From positions 15,171,287 through 15,235,286 of the forward strand of contig CM039466.1 in assembly GCA_022414725.1 (NCBI GenBank): DNA of 64,000 nucleotides, written 5' to 3'. This DNA is from Microglena sp. YARC. Lineage: Eukaryota; Chlorophyta; Chlorophyceae; Chlamydomonadales; Chlamydomonadaceae. The translations under genes were made by a program, and so were the position numbers. Below, piece after piece: positions 50,857 through 59,555 of the stretch; positions within the stretch are counted from its first letter, which is position 1, and every line of letters begins with the position of its first letter. The notes below the pieces were generated by a model, which saw nothing but the letters and a program-made list of their open reading frames with translations, did no database searches and had not been told where the DNA came from.

Positions 50857-51585
50857 TTACGTTCTTCTGTAAGAATATTTCGTGAACAATGGATGGGGTA
50901 TTGGTACATTGTGGCGATCCTTGTCGAACAACAAGGGTGGGAAAACAATCATGGGATTTGGTAGGTTTGTATCGGGGTCTGTACGCGGCCTCAGAGTTGC
51001 GCCCAGACGCAACTTGCACTGGCGTTCAATCCATGTGTTTCCCACACGCATCACAGCATCCGTGTTAATATTCCAGAAGTCTGAAAACATCGCATGCATC
51101 TTTGCGCACGGGATGCTGGCCTTGTTGAGTGTAGGAAATTTCTCTCTGGCAAACGCATCGAACAAAGCGATGTTGTCGACAGGTGCAGGCTTTTGCTGGG
51201 GCTCTGGCTTCTCGATCCCCTGGTCCTCATGAGTTGGGATGGAATCTGAGGACACACCATCATCGTCCGACTCTTCGCTCATCATGCTCTCCCGGGCCTG
51301 CATCAGCGCGGAGAGCAGGCCAGTAACCACGTTTTGGTCTCCCTCAAAGTACTCTGCCCCTAAGTCCGTTCGCTGCTTGAACCATATCTTCATTGTCGCG
51401 AGGATCAGGCGCTCGTCCTTTGACGCGGACGGCGTGTGTCGTACCCAAATGTAAAAGCTACCCTTGGGGTACCCTCGAAGTCTGTCTGCTGGGTTTGCCT
51501 TTCTACTCATACCTATTTTTATGACGGGCTCTTTGGTCTTTGTAAACTCGCGCTCAAAGAGAGCGTACACGAATCCTGTTTTCAT
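50857..51585 (-). CDS. GIY-YIG superfamily (T5orf172/MUG113-like) protein
   Basis: 242 residues. The N-terminal ~95 residues have the layout of the T5orf172/MUG113 branch: GFVYALFEREFTK, VIKIGMSRKANPADRLRG, then a catalytic-type helix SKDERLILATMKIWFKQ and ending LGAEYFEGD with a conserved Glu. Such domains are frequent in giant viruses, often with variable C-terminal parts. Here an acidic linker precedes a ~100-residue C-terminal domain of unknown type. Nuclease activity is likely by family but untested. Confidence 0.7.
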   Translation of the reverse strand: MKTGFVYALFEREFTKTKEPVIKIGMSRKANPADRLRGYPKGSFYIWVRHTPSASKDERLILATMKIWFKQRTDLGAEYFEGDQNVVTGLLSALMQARESMMSEESDDDGVSSDSIPTHEDQGIEKPEPQQKPAPVDNIALFDAFAREKFPTLNKASIPCAKMHAMFSDFWNINTDAVMRVGNTWIERQCKLRLGATLRPRTDPDTNLPNPMIVFPPLLFDKDRHNVPIPHPLFTKYSYRRT

Positions 51586-51679
51586 CCTGTTTGTTGTTCT
51601 TCACAATCACCTCACATTCACACTCACACTCACACTCACTCAATTAATCGATTTATGTTTACACTGAATACAGTTGTTA

Positions 51680-51803
51680 ATGGGCGTTCCAGCCTCCCGG
51701 CCGATTTTTACTGGTTGCGAAACAGGGCCTGGAGCAGAATTGTGATTCCTCTGTGCTGATATCTCAGGCTTTACCATTCCCACTTTATTTGAGAACAAGT
51801 GTA
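51680..51803. mobile_element. MITE family A left half joined to family C end
   Basis: atgggcgttccagcctcccg to tgctgatatctcaggct (51,771), then tcccactttatttgagaaca (family C end). Upstream is a short CACTCA microsatellite (51,605-51,640). The junction lies ~60 bp upstream of the poly(A) polymerase start, so the element ends probably form part of that promoter. Confidence 0.7.
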
Positions 51804-51856
51804 AAGAAGAGGGTATTTAATCGTTCACATCCAACCCACCGGAACATGTGAAAGAT

Positions 51857-53456
51857 ATGTCCGGTGTCACACTCATTTCCCCCCCCATTGATTTATTCAT
51901 CAGATGTTGAAGAAATTTGTAGCAATGCTGTTGCCTTGTCCCGAGCAGCTCAAGTTGCTAGTTCGATGCATATGCGTCCAACATCTTCAGAGCAAAGAGC
52001 TGCATTGAAAGTCATCGTTGAGTTTGCTCGAGAACGCGGTCGCATAATATACGGGGGCTATGCTATACACACTCTGCTCGTGGCGTCAGACAAAGAAGGG
52101 CTCTACAACGAGGATGACGACTACATAGACGTGGAGTTCTACAGCCCCACGCCTCTTGAGGACGTTGATGAGCTGTGTATGACGTTGTCTAGGAATCACA
52201 AGTTTGTTCGCGGCAAGGAGGCGCAGCATGACAGCACCTTCACGATCAGCATCGAATTCGTACGCAAGTGCGATGTGACGTTCGTGCCCGAGTCCATGTA
52301 CCACAAGATTCCATGTGTGGAAGCAGTTCCCAAATCATCCACGATGACCGATGTCGTCAAGGTTGTACATCCGCTGTTTGCTAAGCTGGACATCATGAAC
52401 ATGCTCTGCGACCCGTTCAATTCTCATTGGCGCCTAGAGTACGTGGTGAGACGCATGCTACTCATCGAGCAGAAATTTACGTCAGAAACAAATTGGGTAG
52501 AATCAGGGCTACGAATTTTCGAACAAGAACACCCAAACCCACCCATGAATGGACCCGCCTCATGCAATGACGATCATCTTCTAGTATTTTGTGCGCGCGC
52601 CCTTGCTCGCTCCTTCTTTGCATCCCGATCTTCGAGGTGCGTAATGGTGGGAGGGTGCGCTCTAGATCACTTCATGAATGCCTTATCACCGCCATCCGAC
52701 AATCATCATGTTGCAGAAGAGTGCGATGTCTCTGTCATGTGCACGTCCGCGTTCATCGAGGATATCACCGCCTTGCGCGCCGCCCTTACGGATCTTACAC
52801 CAGACACGGAGTGGCGCGCGTTCCGCCCACTGTTGGGGCTGCTTGACGGACGTAGCGAAGTCAGCTTGCACGGTGATATCATTGCAATAGCATTTGACAG
52901 CCACACACGTGTAGTGCCGTCGTGCGGGTTCATGACTCTCAATGATGGTCGTCTAGATGAGGTCCGCCTACGTGTAGCAAGCTTCACGCAGACGCTCCTG
53001 AACGCTAGATCACTGCAGATGGCGTGTGAGTGGGAGGGATATTCGATGCGGAGCGATGCTCAACAGGAATTGTGCACACGTCTCCTAGTGGCGCGTGATA
53101 ATGCTAGGAACGAGGCTATGCAAGAGACCACCGCTTCAGCGTCACCTTGGTCGCTTCTTTGCCCGGATAACGTCTTTCGCGATTTCTACCTCGATTATGT
53201 GGGTCAACCGCAACATCCAATGCGGGTGCACATGGGTCGCACGAACGAGCGGATCGCCAACGCCCCATCGGATTCCGCGTGGTTCTCGTTCGACCCGCAC
53301 CACACGCATCAGCGCCCCCATGGAAAACATGTCACCGCCAACAGCAACAGCAACTGCAACTCGAACTTGAGAGTCGGTAAACGTACTTTTGCACGCGTGG
53401 ATGGATCTCTAGATGTCGGGGGAAGTATTCCAGCTTGCGCCGCATCCACAAAGTAG
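51857..53456 (+). CDS. Poly(A) polymerase catalytic subunit (NCLDV type)
   Basis: Nucleotidyltransferase core: RIIYGGYAIHTLL (helical turn), DDDYIDVEFYSP (two catalytic Asp), RGKEAQHDSTFTI, DVTFVP (third acid) and a conserved HPLFAKLDIMNMLCDP ... WRLEYVVRRMLLIEQ. This matches the poly(A) polymerases of mimiviruses and relatives that tail viral mRNA. ~530 residues, with a long variable C-terminal half. Start problem: the only nearby ATG (51,857) is one frame off because of a run of eight C (51,879-51,886); in the main frame the first initiator would be GTG at 51,864. A run-length error or slippage is likely. Confidence 0.8.
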
Positions 53457-53505
53457 ATAACAAAGGACCGCTCAAACACTGATTGTGTTATTCAGGAGGG
53501 AGGGT

Positions 53506-53538
53506 GCAACAGTTGACTCGTTTGCTTTCCGAAAATAA
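53506..53538 (+). terminator. 33-bp element downstream of poly(A) polymerase
   Basis: Begins tgcaacagttgactcgtttg and matches the element 3' of the thioredoxin gene (8,827-8,859, minus) with one difference. It starts 50 bp after the poly(A) polymerase stop and ends right where the IS607-type element begins. Gene 3'-end signal or transposon end are both possible. Confidence 0.35.
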
Positions 53539-53589
53539 GTAAACCTAACAGTGTATAAGGAATTTGCATGTACTAGATATCAGAATGCC

Positions 53590-54505
53590 ATGTATGGCAA
53601 CCAACGCTTCTGTAAAATTGGCAAGGCCTCCGATGCCCTTGGTGTCTCCAGGACCGTCCTCCGTCGATGGGCGGATAATGGCACGATCAGAACGATCCGG
53701 ACTCCAGGCAACCAACGTCTCTTTGACCCAAGCAGCATCCAAGGCTACCTCACCGAGCAGGAAAAAAAACCCAGCAGTCGTCAAGTCATTCTCTACGCAC
53801 GTGTGTCCTCACAAAAAACAACAACCCGACCTGCTCAGACAGTAATTGTTCTTGCAAACCCATATTTCTGACAAGCATTCCGGATGCGAGCAAGTCATTG
53901 AAGTAAAGGACGTCGGATCAGGGTTCAACTTCAAGCACCCAGGACTTTTACGAGTATTGGGACTCGTCACGGCAGGACTTGTATCGTCAATTGTTGTGGC
54001 TTCCAAAGACAGGCTCGCAAGGTTTGGTTTCGAGCTCATTGAATGGATTTGCTCGCAGCACTCCTACTCGATCATCGTTCTCGATCACCAAGACGGAGCC
54101 CCTGAAGACGAAGACCTCATGTCCATCGTTCAAGTATATTGTTGCCGATGGAACGGTCAAAGACGCTACAAAGTCAAATGCCAAACCCAAGTTGAGGACC
54201 TTAAAGCTGAAGCTGAACCCAACCAAGGCTCAGAAATCGATGCTGGCAGAGTTTGCGGGGTGCAGCCGGTTCATGTACAACAAGGCCGTGGCAGCACGGT
54301 TGGGCGTCGGGAGCACTCACAAGTCTGTCTTCCGAATTCGAGACAAATATGTGACGAACAAGGTGAGGGGGGAGGGGAAGATGCCAAACCCGTACTTCAA
54401 GAATCGCCAATGGTTGCTTCAGTGCCCCAAAAGCGTACGCCAAAGCGCAATCAAGTCTGCTTTGGCAAACGTCAAGGCTTGCTTTTCGAATCTGAAAGCA
54501 GGTAA
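53590..54505 (+). pseudogene. tnpA: IS607 TnpA serine recombinase, one frameshift
   Basis: First frame from ATG 53,590: a MerR-type winged helix (IGKASDALGVSRTVLRRWAD, TPGNQRLFDPSSI) and the start of the resolvase domain with the nucleophile region LYARVSSQK. At the A-rich stretch near 53,818 the frame changes and continues (HSGCEQVIEVKDVGSGFNFK, VVASKDRLARFGFELIEWIC, MSIVQVYCCRWNGQRRYK). Together this is the usual IS607 TnpA. As it stands the recombinase is split and presumably inactive. Confidence 0.8.
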
Positions 54506-55406
54506 CATCAAGCAGTTTTCAGCTCCGTTCAGACGGAAGAATACAGAGCTTGAGAGGGGTTGGGCCATTGAGATGGATCAGCATAACATTTCCAAGGATG
54601 GCGACAAACTCTTCATCTTCAAAGACACATTGGGCAACATGCGCTACTTCGGTAGCAAACAACTCCATAAGTTGATGCCTGAGGAAAACCCGACCCACGA
54701 TCCAAAGGTCCAAAAATCCCGCTTCGGCGAATATTTCCTCGTCTTGTCTGTCGCTGCCATGGACAGGAGGGCAGAGCGGAAGCCTGTCCATCCAGACAAG
54801 GTTGCAACTGCATCCATCGACCCAGGCGTCCGCAAAACAATGGTCACGTACTCACCAGAGAATGAGGAATCCTTCATGCTTGGTCAGGGACAGGCATCCG
54901 ACCTTGTCAAACTCCTGCTGGTTCATGACAAGCTGCAGTCAAGGTTGGACACCGAGAAAACCTTACGATCAAAAGAGAGGATGAAGATAAAGCAGCAGAT
55001 GATTCGCATTCGGAAGAGATTTTTTTACCTCAAGAAAGAGTTTAGGGACCAGACAACAAATTTCTTGGCCGCTCGCTACGATGTGTTGTTGGTACCTCAA
55101 TTGGAGACGGCGAAGATGACAATCAGTGCTGAACGGGAGCTGACAACCAAGGTTGCCCGTCAGATGCTGACTTTGAGCCACTCTGTGCTGTTCAATCGGC
55201 TGAAGGATAAGTGTGAAGAGTACGGGACAGTGTTCTTGCATGTGCTTGAGCATTACACAAGTCAGACATGCCCTATGTGCGGTTTCTTAAACAAGTGTGG
55301 AGGAGAGACATACACATGCAATAACTGTCAATTCACCTGCGACAGAGACATTGTGGGGGCAGCTGGCATATTCCTGAAGGCAGTTCGAACAGAAAATCCC
55401 TGTTAG
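53979..55406 (+). CDS. tnpB: TnpB RNA-guided nuclease-type protein of IS607
   Basis: The open frame starts within tnpA; the conserved protein begins near LRTLKLKLNPTKAQKSML (~54,190), so the true start is uncertain and no ATG precedes it conveniently. Landmarks: CSRFMYNKAV, the first RuvC Asp in TASIDPGVRKTMVTY, Glu in LVPQLETAKM, zinc ribbon CPMCGFLNKC and CNNC, and the last Asp in CDRDIVGAAGIFLKA. All catalytic acids are present, so the nuclease may still be functional although its TnpA is broken. A 95-bp piece of this gene is duplicated at 59.2 kb. Confidence 0.85.
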   Translation: MYRQLLWLPKTGSQGLVSSSLNGFARSTPTRSSFSITKTEPLKTKTSCPSFKYIVADGTVKDATKSNAKPKLRTLKLKLNPTKAQKSMLAEFAGCSRFMYNKAVAARLGVGSTHKSVFRIRDKYVTNKVRGEGKMPNPYFKNRQWLLQCPKSVRQSAIKSALANVKACFSNLKAGNIKQFSAPFRRKNTELERGWAIEMDQHNISKDGDKLFIFKDTLGNMRYFGSKQLHKLMPEENPTHDPKVQKSRFGEYFLVLSVAAMDRRAERKPVHPDKVATASIDPGVRKTMVTYSPENEESFMLGQGQASDLVKLLLVHDKLQSRLDTEKTLRSKERMKIKQQMIRIRKRFFYLKKEFRDQTTNFLAARYDVLLVPQLETAKMTISAERELTTKVARQMLTLSHSVLFNRLKDKCEEYGTVFLHVLEHYTSQTCPMCGFLNKCGGETYTCNNCQFTCDRDIVGAAGIFLKAVRTENPC

Positions 55407-55614
55407 CGAATGACAGCAGATATGGGGAGTTGACCCCTATGATACCCCTATGGAGAATTCATTGTCTTTCTTAATACATGTCCCCCGGACCCCCGGATGT
55501 GTAATAAGAAATTCATAGGTTCGAGGATATACGGGTAGCTAAAATTCAACGGGTACTTAAGGAGTTGTTCGCCTACATACGGAGTCCTGTTAAATCAAAC
55601 CATCAGAGTTCATC

Positions 55615-56403
55615 ATGCCTCATTCATTTCTATCGTTTGACGTGGGAACGAGGAACCTCGCTTTCTGTCGAATGTCGTTTTCGGAAAATTCGATAGCGTC
55701 CGGAAAGGTCACTGAATGGGAGGTGATTGATCTCGGAGGGTCGTCTGTATCCAATTTCCCTGAAAGGTGTGCCCTCGTGTTGACCGCCGAAATGGAGAAG
55801 CGGTTTGGAACCAAATTGAGAGAAGGTGGCCAAGGAGAGAACATTGACTACGTCCTTATCGAGAGACAACCCAAGCGTCACAGCATGATCATGATGGCCG
55901 TTCAAACGTTTTTGTGCCAGTACTTCAGCGAGTTCGTATTGAGGAAGCAAGTCGGACGCGTCGTGTTTGTGAGTCCTGTAATAAAGCTGAAGACGGATTG
56001 CTTACCCGTTTCAATGGATTCCTTACCACCTCTGAGCGAGCTGCTAGAACGCTTTGCAACAGTACCAGTGGTGGAAGGTAATGTTGTGATTGATATGTCA
56101 ATCGACTCCGATGCCCCTCTAGAGGACGACAACTGTGGCAATAGAGGCGGACCTAGTGGAACTGTTGAAAGCAGCAGGGGGCGACGTGGACGTGGACGTG
56201 GAAGTTCATTGCCGGAGCAACGGAGGAAGTATGCACTGAACAAGGGGGACGCCGTCGTTCGAACGTGCGTTCTTCTTCATGATGTGATCAAGGATCACTC
56301 GATTATGTCCGAGTTCTTGGAGGAGAAAAAGAAGGACGACTTGGCAGATGCATTCATGCAGTGTGTTTGTTATTTCGCGTCCACTGTGATGATGAAACCC
56401 TGA
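55615..56403 (+). CDS. Holliday junction resolvase, poxvirus A22-like
   Basis: 262 residues with an RNase H-like RuvC fold: LSFDVGTRNLAF (D9), DYVLIERQP (E83), and a C-terminal KKDDLADAFMQCVCYF with the last acidic residues. This is the A22-type resolvase of large DNA viruses, which resolves branched replication intermediates before packaging. A ~70-residue insert rich in acidic residues and an RGRRGRGRG tract lies between the second and third motifs, longer than the core needs. The gene is intact. 55,441-55,614 upstream shows no gene. Confidence 0.8.
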   Translation: MPHSFLSFDVGTRNLAFCRMSFSENSIASGKVTEWEVIDLGGSSVSNFPERCALVLTAEMEKRFGTKLREGGQGENIDYVLIERQPKRHSMIMMAVQTFLCQYFSEFVLRKQVGRVVFVSPVIKLKTDCLPVSMDSLPPLSELLERFATVPVVEGNVVIDMSIDSDAPLEDDNCGNRGGPSGTVESSRGRRGRGRGSSLPEQRRKYALNKGDAVVRTCVLLHDVIKDHSIMSEFLEEKKKDDLADAFMQCVCYFASTVMMKP

Positions 56404-56418
56404 TTCCAGATCATCGCA

Positions 56419-56970
56419 TCAACTCGTGTTGATGTTCATGATTGTGTACATCAGTAAAACAATAAGCGCCATGAATGCGGCATTGATATTTGTAAACAGT
56501 ACCTGGTATTGTATCTTCGCCAATGTTTCCTCGTCCTTGCTATTGCAATCGGTGTCTCTTATGAATACCATCGTCCCGACAAGAATAACACTGACCAACA
56601 CAACTACCATCGCAATGTGGAGATCACGATGGCTTGATGACAATATGGAGAATAACCGGCGTAGATCTAAGATATTCAATAACCGGGTGCGTACATTTGG
56701 CATCATGTACTTGAACACAACTAATGTAATAATGCAGAAGGTGGAGCAAAATAGAACTCCCAATGACAAAGCAAAAGCCGCCGTCATATTACCGTGAATG
56801 CTTAGAGCCAAAAAATACAAAGGTGTCAACGTTGTGTTGTTGTTGTCTGGGTCGGACACATGGATCTTCAGACGGCGATACAGATTGCTCGAAAATTTGG
56901 GGAGCATCTTGTCGTACGATAACAGACATAGGACGAAGAAGATAGCAGCCAATGCCAGGAACATGTGCAA
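56419..56970 (-). CDS. Four-helix membrane protein
   Basis: 183 residues. Helices: MFLALAAIFFVLCLLSY at the start, AFALSLGVLFCSTFCIITLV, IAMVVVLVSVILVGTMVF, and AAFMALIVLLMYTIM at the end. Basic loops alternate with acidic ones. It is convergent with the resolvase gene (16 bp apart). Family not recognised. Confidence 0.55.
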   Translation of the reverse strand: MHMFLALAAIFFVLCLLSYDKMLPKFSSNLYRRLKIHVSDPDNNNTTLTPLYFLALSIHGNMTAAFALSLGVLFCSTFCIITLVVFKYMMPNVRTRLLNILDLRRLFSILSSSHRDLHIAMVVVLVSVILVGTMVFIRDTDCNSKDEETLAKIQYQVLFTNINAAFMALIVLLMYTIMNINTS

Positions 56971-57060
56971 CGATTTACATTGGAAACCTTTTTTTTCGAC
57001 AGAAAGACGCCGCCGCCATTACAAAGTTGTTCTCAACATTTTTTTCCGCCCCATTTACAA

Positions 57061-57777
57061 ATGGCCCAATTCAGAATCGACTGGTTCACGGATCACATAC
57101 CCGCATGGGAGAGTATTCTGCTTGACCCGAAATGGAGGGGCAAGGCATCCTACCGCAACAATGGCGTGCATGCGCTACTCGTAGGCGCATATGAAGGCAG
57201 GGTCCTGCAGTGGCTAATAGAAAACGTCCTCACAGGACCTAAGGACACTGCCACCGTCCTCGACCCGTTCGACTACAAACCGTGTGTGTACGAGCGCGGA
57301 CAGGCAGTGTGGAACCCACCCGAAAACGTGAGAAACACGCTCCAAAAAGTTGTGGATAAAGCAGGCAATTCAACAGTGCTGCCCCCAGAAACGTCACTGG
57401 CATCCCTTGCTAATTCTTCGGCCTCAGGAGGAACGTACGATATCGTTTACGTAGACGCAAAAGATTCGGTGCATGCTCTAGAGAGCGGCGTACACGCAAT
57501 GCGACTCCTCCATCCGAGCGAAATTCTCGTGTTCCAAAACTATGTGCACAACCAGGAGCACGACACGAACTGTCCACGCATCGGTATCGACGCATTCTTA
57601 TCGACATATGTGCGTTACATCCGCGTGCTGAGGAACACGTTCCACACGTTCGTCCAGAAACGCACGACGGCCGAGGCACTGCCAAAACGTGTTTGCCATG
57701 CCGAGATGTTCCCACTACCCGAAGAAGACGAACCTAAATGCAGGAGCGAAAAAGTAAGCGGAAGAAACAAAAAATAA
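57061..57777 (+). CDS. Class I methyltransferase-like protein
   Basis: I chose ATG 57,061 (MAQFRIDWFTDHIPAWESIL); the frame is open upstream but overlaps the divergent gene. 238 residues. LLVGAYEGRVLQWLIENVL resembles SAM motif I of the Methyltransf_24 type, VLDPFDYKP the acidic end of strand 2, and YDIVYVDAKDSVHALESGVH the strand 4 region. The first motif lacks a typical GxGxG. Substrate unknown. The C-terminus is basic. The 57,778-57,980 interval holds only the promoter of the next gene. Confidence 0.5.
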   Translation: MAQFRIDWFTDHIPAWESILLDPKWRGKASYRNNGVHALLVGAYEGRVLQWLIENVLTGPKDTATVLDPFDYKPCVYERGQAVWNPPENVRNTLQKVVDKAGNSTVLPPETSLASLANSSASGGTYDIVYVDAKDSVHALESGVHAMRLLHPSEILVFQNYVHNQEHDTNCPRIGIDAFLSTYVRYIRVLRNTFHTFVQKRTTAEALPKRVCHAEMFPLPEEDEPKCRSEKVSGRNKK

Positions 57778-57897
57778 TGTTTTGTCGCGTCCCCGAATCA
57801 GCGGCCATCTCACGCATAGTCGATGGGATGTACATACATTGGGCGCCCCCCCCAACCCGCATTACGAAAATCCGCGTTGCCCCCCACACAACATGAA

Positions 57898-57981
57898 AAA
57901 TAGTATAAAGAGGTTGTCTTACACAGAAGACTCATAGTAATATTAGATAGTAATATTAGATAGATAGATTAGATTAGATAG
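57898..57981 (+). promoter_or_regulatory. Likely promoter of the TFIIB-like gene
   Basis: An AT-rich segment with tagtataaagagg (TATA-like, ~57,902) lies ~75 bp ahead of the ATG, followed by repeated ttagata units (57,940-57,980). The box position suits a viral TATA-type promoter. Not confirmed elsewhere as a shared motif. Confidence 0.35.
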
Positions 57982-59052
57982 ATGACATCATCTACTCCTC
58001 GACTCAACTTGAAGAAGTATGTTTTTCGCAATACTGAGGACAAAGTAACCAAAGTGTACAACCGACTTGTGAATGAAATAGAAACAAGTCTCGAAAATTG
58101 TTTCCAATATCTGTTCGAACCATCGAAGGTCATCCTGAGGGAAGTTATCTTGTCAGGCAAGAAGGCGTACGCGAGCATCTGTAATGCGGGATCATCGACA
58201 CGACGACAAAGCCCATCGGCTATCGTGGCATCAGTCATTTATCTCGGCAGCTTATACGACAAGACTGGAGTCCCACCTGTGAAGTGTTTTTGCGTCACCT
58301 TCAACATATCGGAGTTGAATCTCAACAAAGCTGTGACCAAGATGAGGCAGCATCTCTCACCTGCGTTGTTCGAGGAGGAGGGGAGCTCGCATCTCAAGAG
58401 GATTGTGATTGAAGAGGTCAAGACTATGCTTCACGAAGTGGCACAACCGCTCATCGCCGGCATCGACCCTAGACGTGCACACATGATTGCCAAGACGATT
58501 TGTGGTGTAGTCTTGTGCGTTCTGGATGCACTTGACTATCACTTTTGCGGGCGGACCTCTACGATCTTTGTTCATACCGCAGTGGCGCACGTCATCCACG
58601 AACACCTGTTCAACCCTGGCGTATGCGATGACTTCATGACCAAGATGTCTAACTCGGTGAAAATTGCATACAAGAAGGACGCAGTGTGCTACAAAGTCAA
58701 TTACTTCGCAAAGATGGAATCTGCGCACATGTCCCATCTCCTCGTCAACCAGTGCCTTGAGCACATGCGGCGGTCGGGACATAAAAGTATCACGCGCGAA
58801 GTCGACACTTCACTCCGGGTGTTTGATCCAGAAACAGAAGATTTGCCGGAGAACTATGATGATGACGCAGCACCCTGAGGGTTTGACTCGGCAAAGCCAG
58901 ACGCCGGTGGCGCAGACGCCGGATTGACTGACCCAGAGTATCAGCAGGCACAAGTTTGGGAAGAGGGTATGTCAACTCCCACCCACGACAACGAAGATAC
59001 GTCTCAGGTGTTTTCTCTCCCAACACCGACGAGGGCAGGAGATTGGTATTGA
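57982..59052 (+). pseudogene. TFIIB-like transcription factor with in-frame TGA
   Basis: From ATG 57,982 the protein has cyclin-like helical repeats: SGKKAYASICNAG, RRQSPSAIVASVIYLGSLYD (the hallmark SP.AI.A..IYL helix), then a second repeat (AHMIAKTICGVVLCVLDALD). I see no N-terminal zinc ribbon. The frame hits TGA at 58,876-58,878, then stays open for 57 codons of acidic, Pro/Thr-rich tail (SAKPDAGGADAGLTDPEY) to 59,052. The 298-residue form may be functional alone, so the stop may only trim a tail. TFIIB assignment is moderate. Confidence 0.55.
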
Positions 59053-59207
59053 TGATGGAAGATGTTGAGTCACTCAAGGGCGACTACTACTCCGCGGGCG
59101 ACTACTACTCCGCGGGCGGGTATAAGGCGTCGACACACGTTATAGTGTACGAGTGGATGGTCCTACAAAATGGCCCGTCCAGCAAAGAAACCTCCTTTCA
59201 TGACGCA
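59053..59207. mobile_element. Element debris with family B segment
   Basis: A direct repeat of actactactccgcgggcg (59,080-59,115) is followed by tggatggtcctacaaaatgg and cagcaaagaaacctcct, matching the inverse of 4,125-4,165 in the family B element. No gene. Confidence 0.55.
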
Positions 59208-59302
59208 ACACTTGTTTAAGAAACCGCACATAGGGCATGTCTGACTTGTGTAATGCTCAAGCACATGCAAGAACACTGTCCCGTACTCTTCACACTTATC
59301 CT
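59208..59302 (-). mobile_element. 95-bp fragment identical to IS607 tnpB
   Basis: On the minus strand this is identical, base for base by eye, to 55,204-55,298 of the tnpB gene (the part encoding KCEEYGTVFLHVLEHYTSQ and CPMCGF). It is flanked by family B debris on one side and MITE A on the other. Perfect identity indicates a very recent copy or conversion event. Confidence 0.9.
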
Positions 59303-59324
59303 GTTTTTTTCGATCACAAATAAT

Positions 59325-59487
59325 TGGGGCGTTCCAGCCTCCCGGCAGATTTTTAATGGTTGCGAAACATGATTTGGAGCGGAATTGTGATTCCTCGGTG
59401 CTGAACATCAGGTTAGCGAGTCGTTCCGGATGCTCTAAATTCTGAGTAGAAATTTTAAAAAATCCACCGGGAGGAAGGAACGCCCAT
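59325..59487. mobile_element. MITE family A, complete copy (~163 bp)
   Basis: Left end ggggcgttccagcctcccgg and right inverse end tgggcgttccttcctcccgg. The body matches all other copies (gcgaaacatgatttggagcg, gcgagtcgttccggatgctc). It lies 69 bp upstream of the Nudix gene. Confidence 0.85.
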
Positions 59488-59555
59488 TAAGTTCAACATA
59501 AAGAAAAATGAATGTTGTTTACCAACAGGTACTTTTTTTTCATTAGTTAACTTGG

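Larger units (their letters stand above)
53540..55440 (+). mobile_element. IS607-family transposon
   Basis: A resolvase-type gene followed by an overlapping TnpB-type gene is the standard IS607 order. This family has no terminal inverted repeats, so the ends are estimated from gene limits. IS607-like elements are the commonest prokaryote-type transposons in giant viruses. It separates the poly(A) polymerase from the Holliday junction resolvase. Confidence 0.8.

Noticed and set aside
53540..55440. Bacterial contamination
   Set aside because: IS607 elements are common in giant viruses, and the flanks are NCLDV genes with no ribosome binding sites or bacterial operons.
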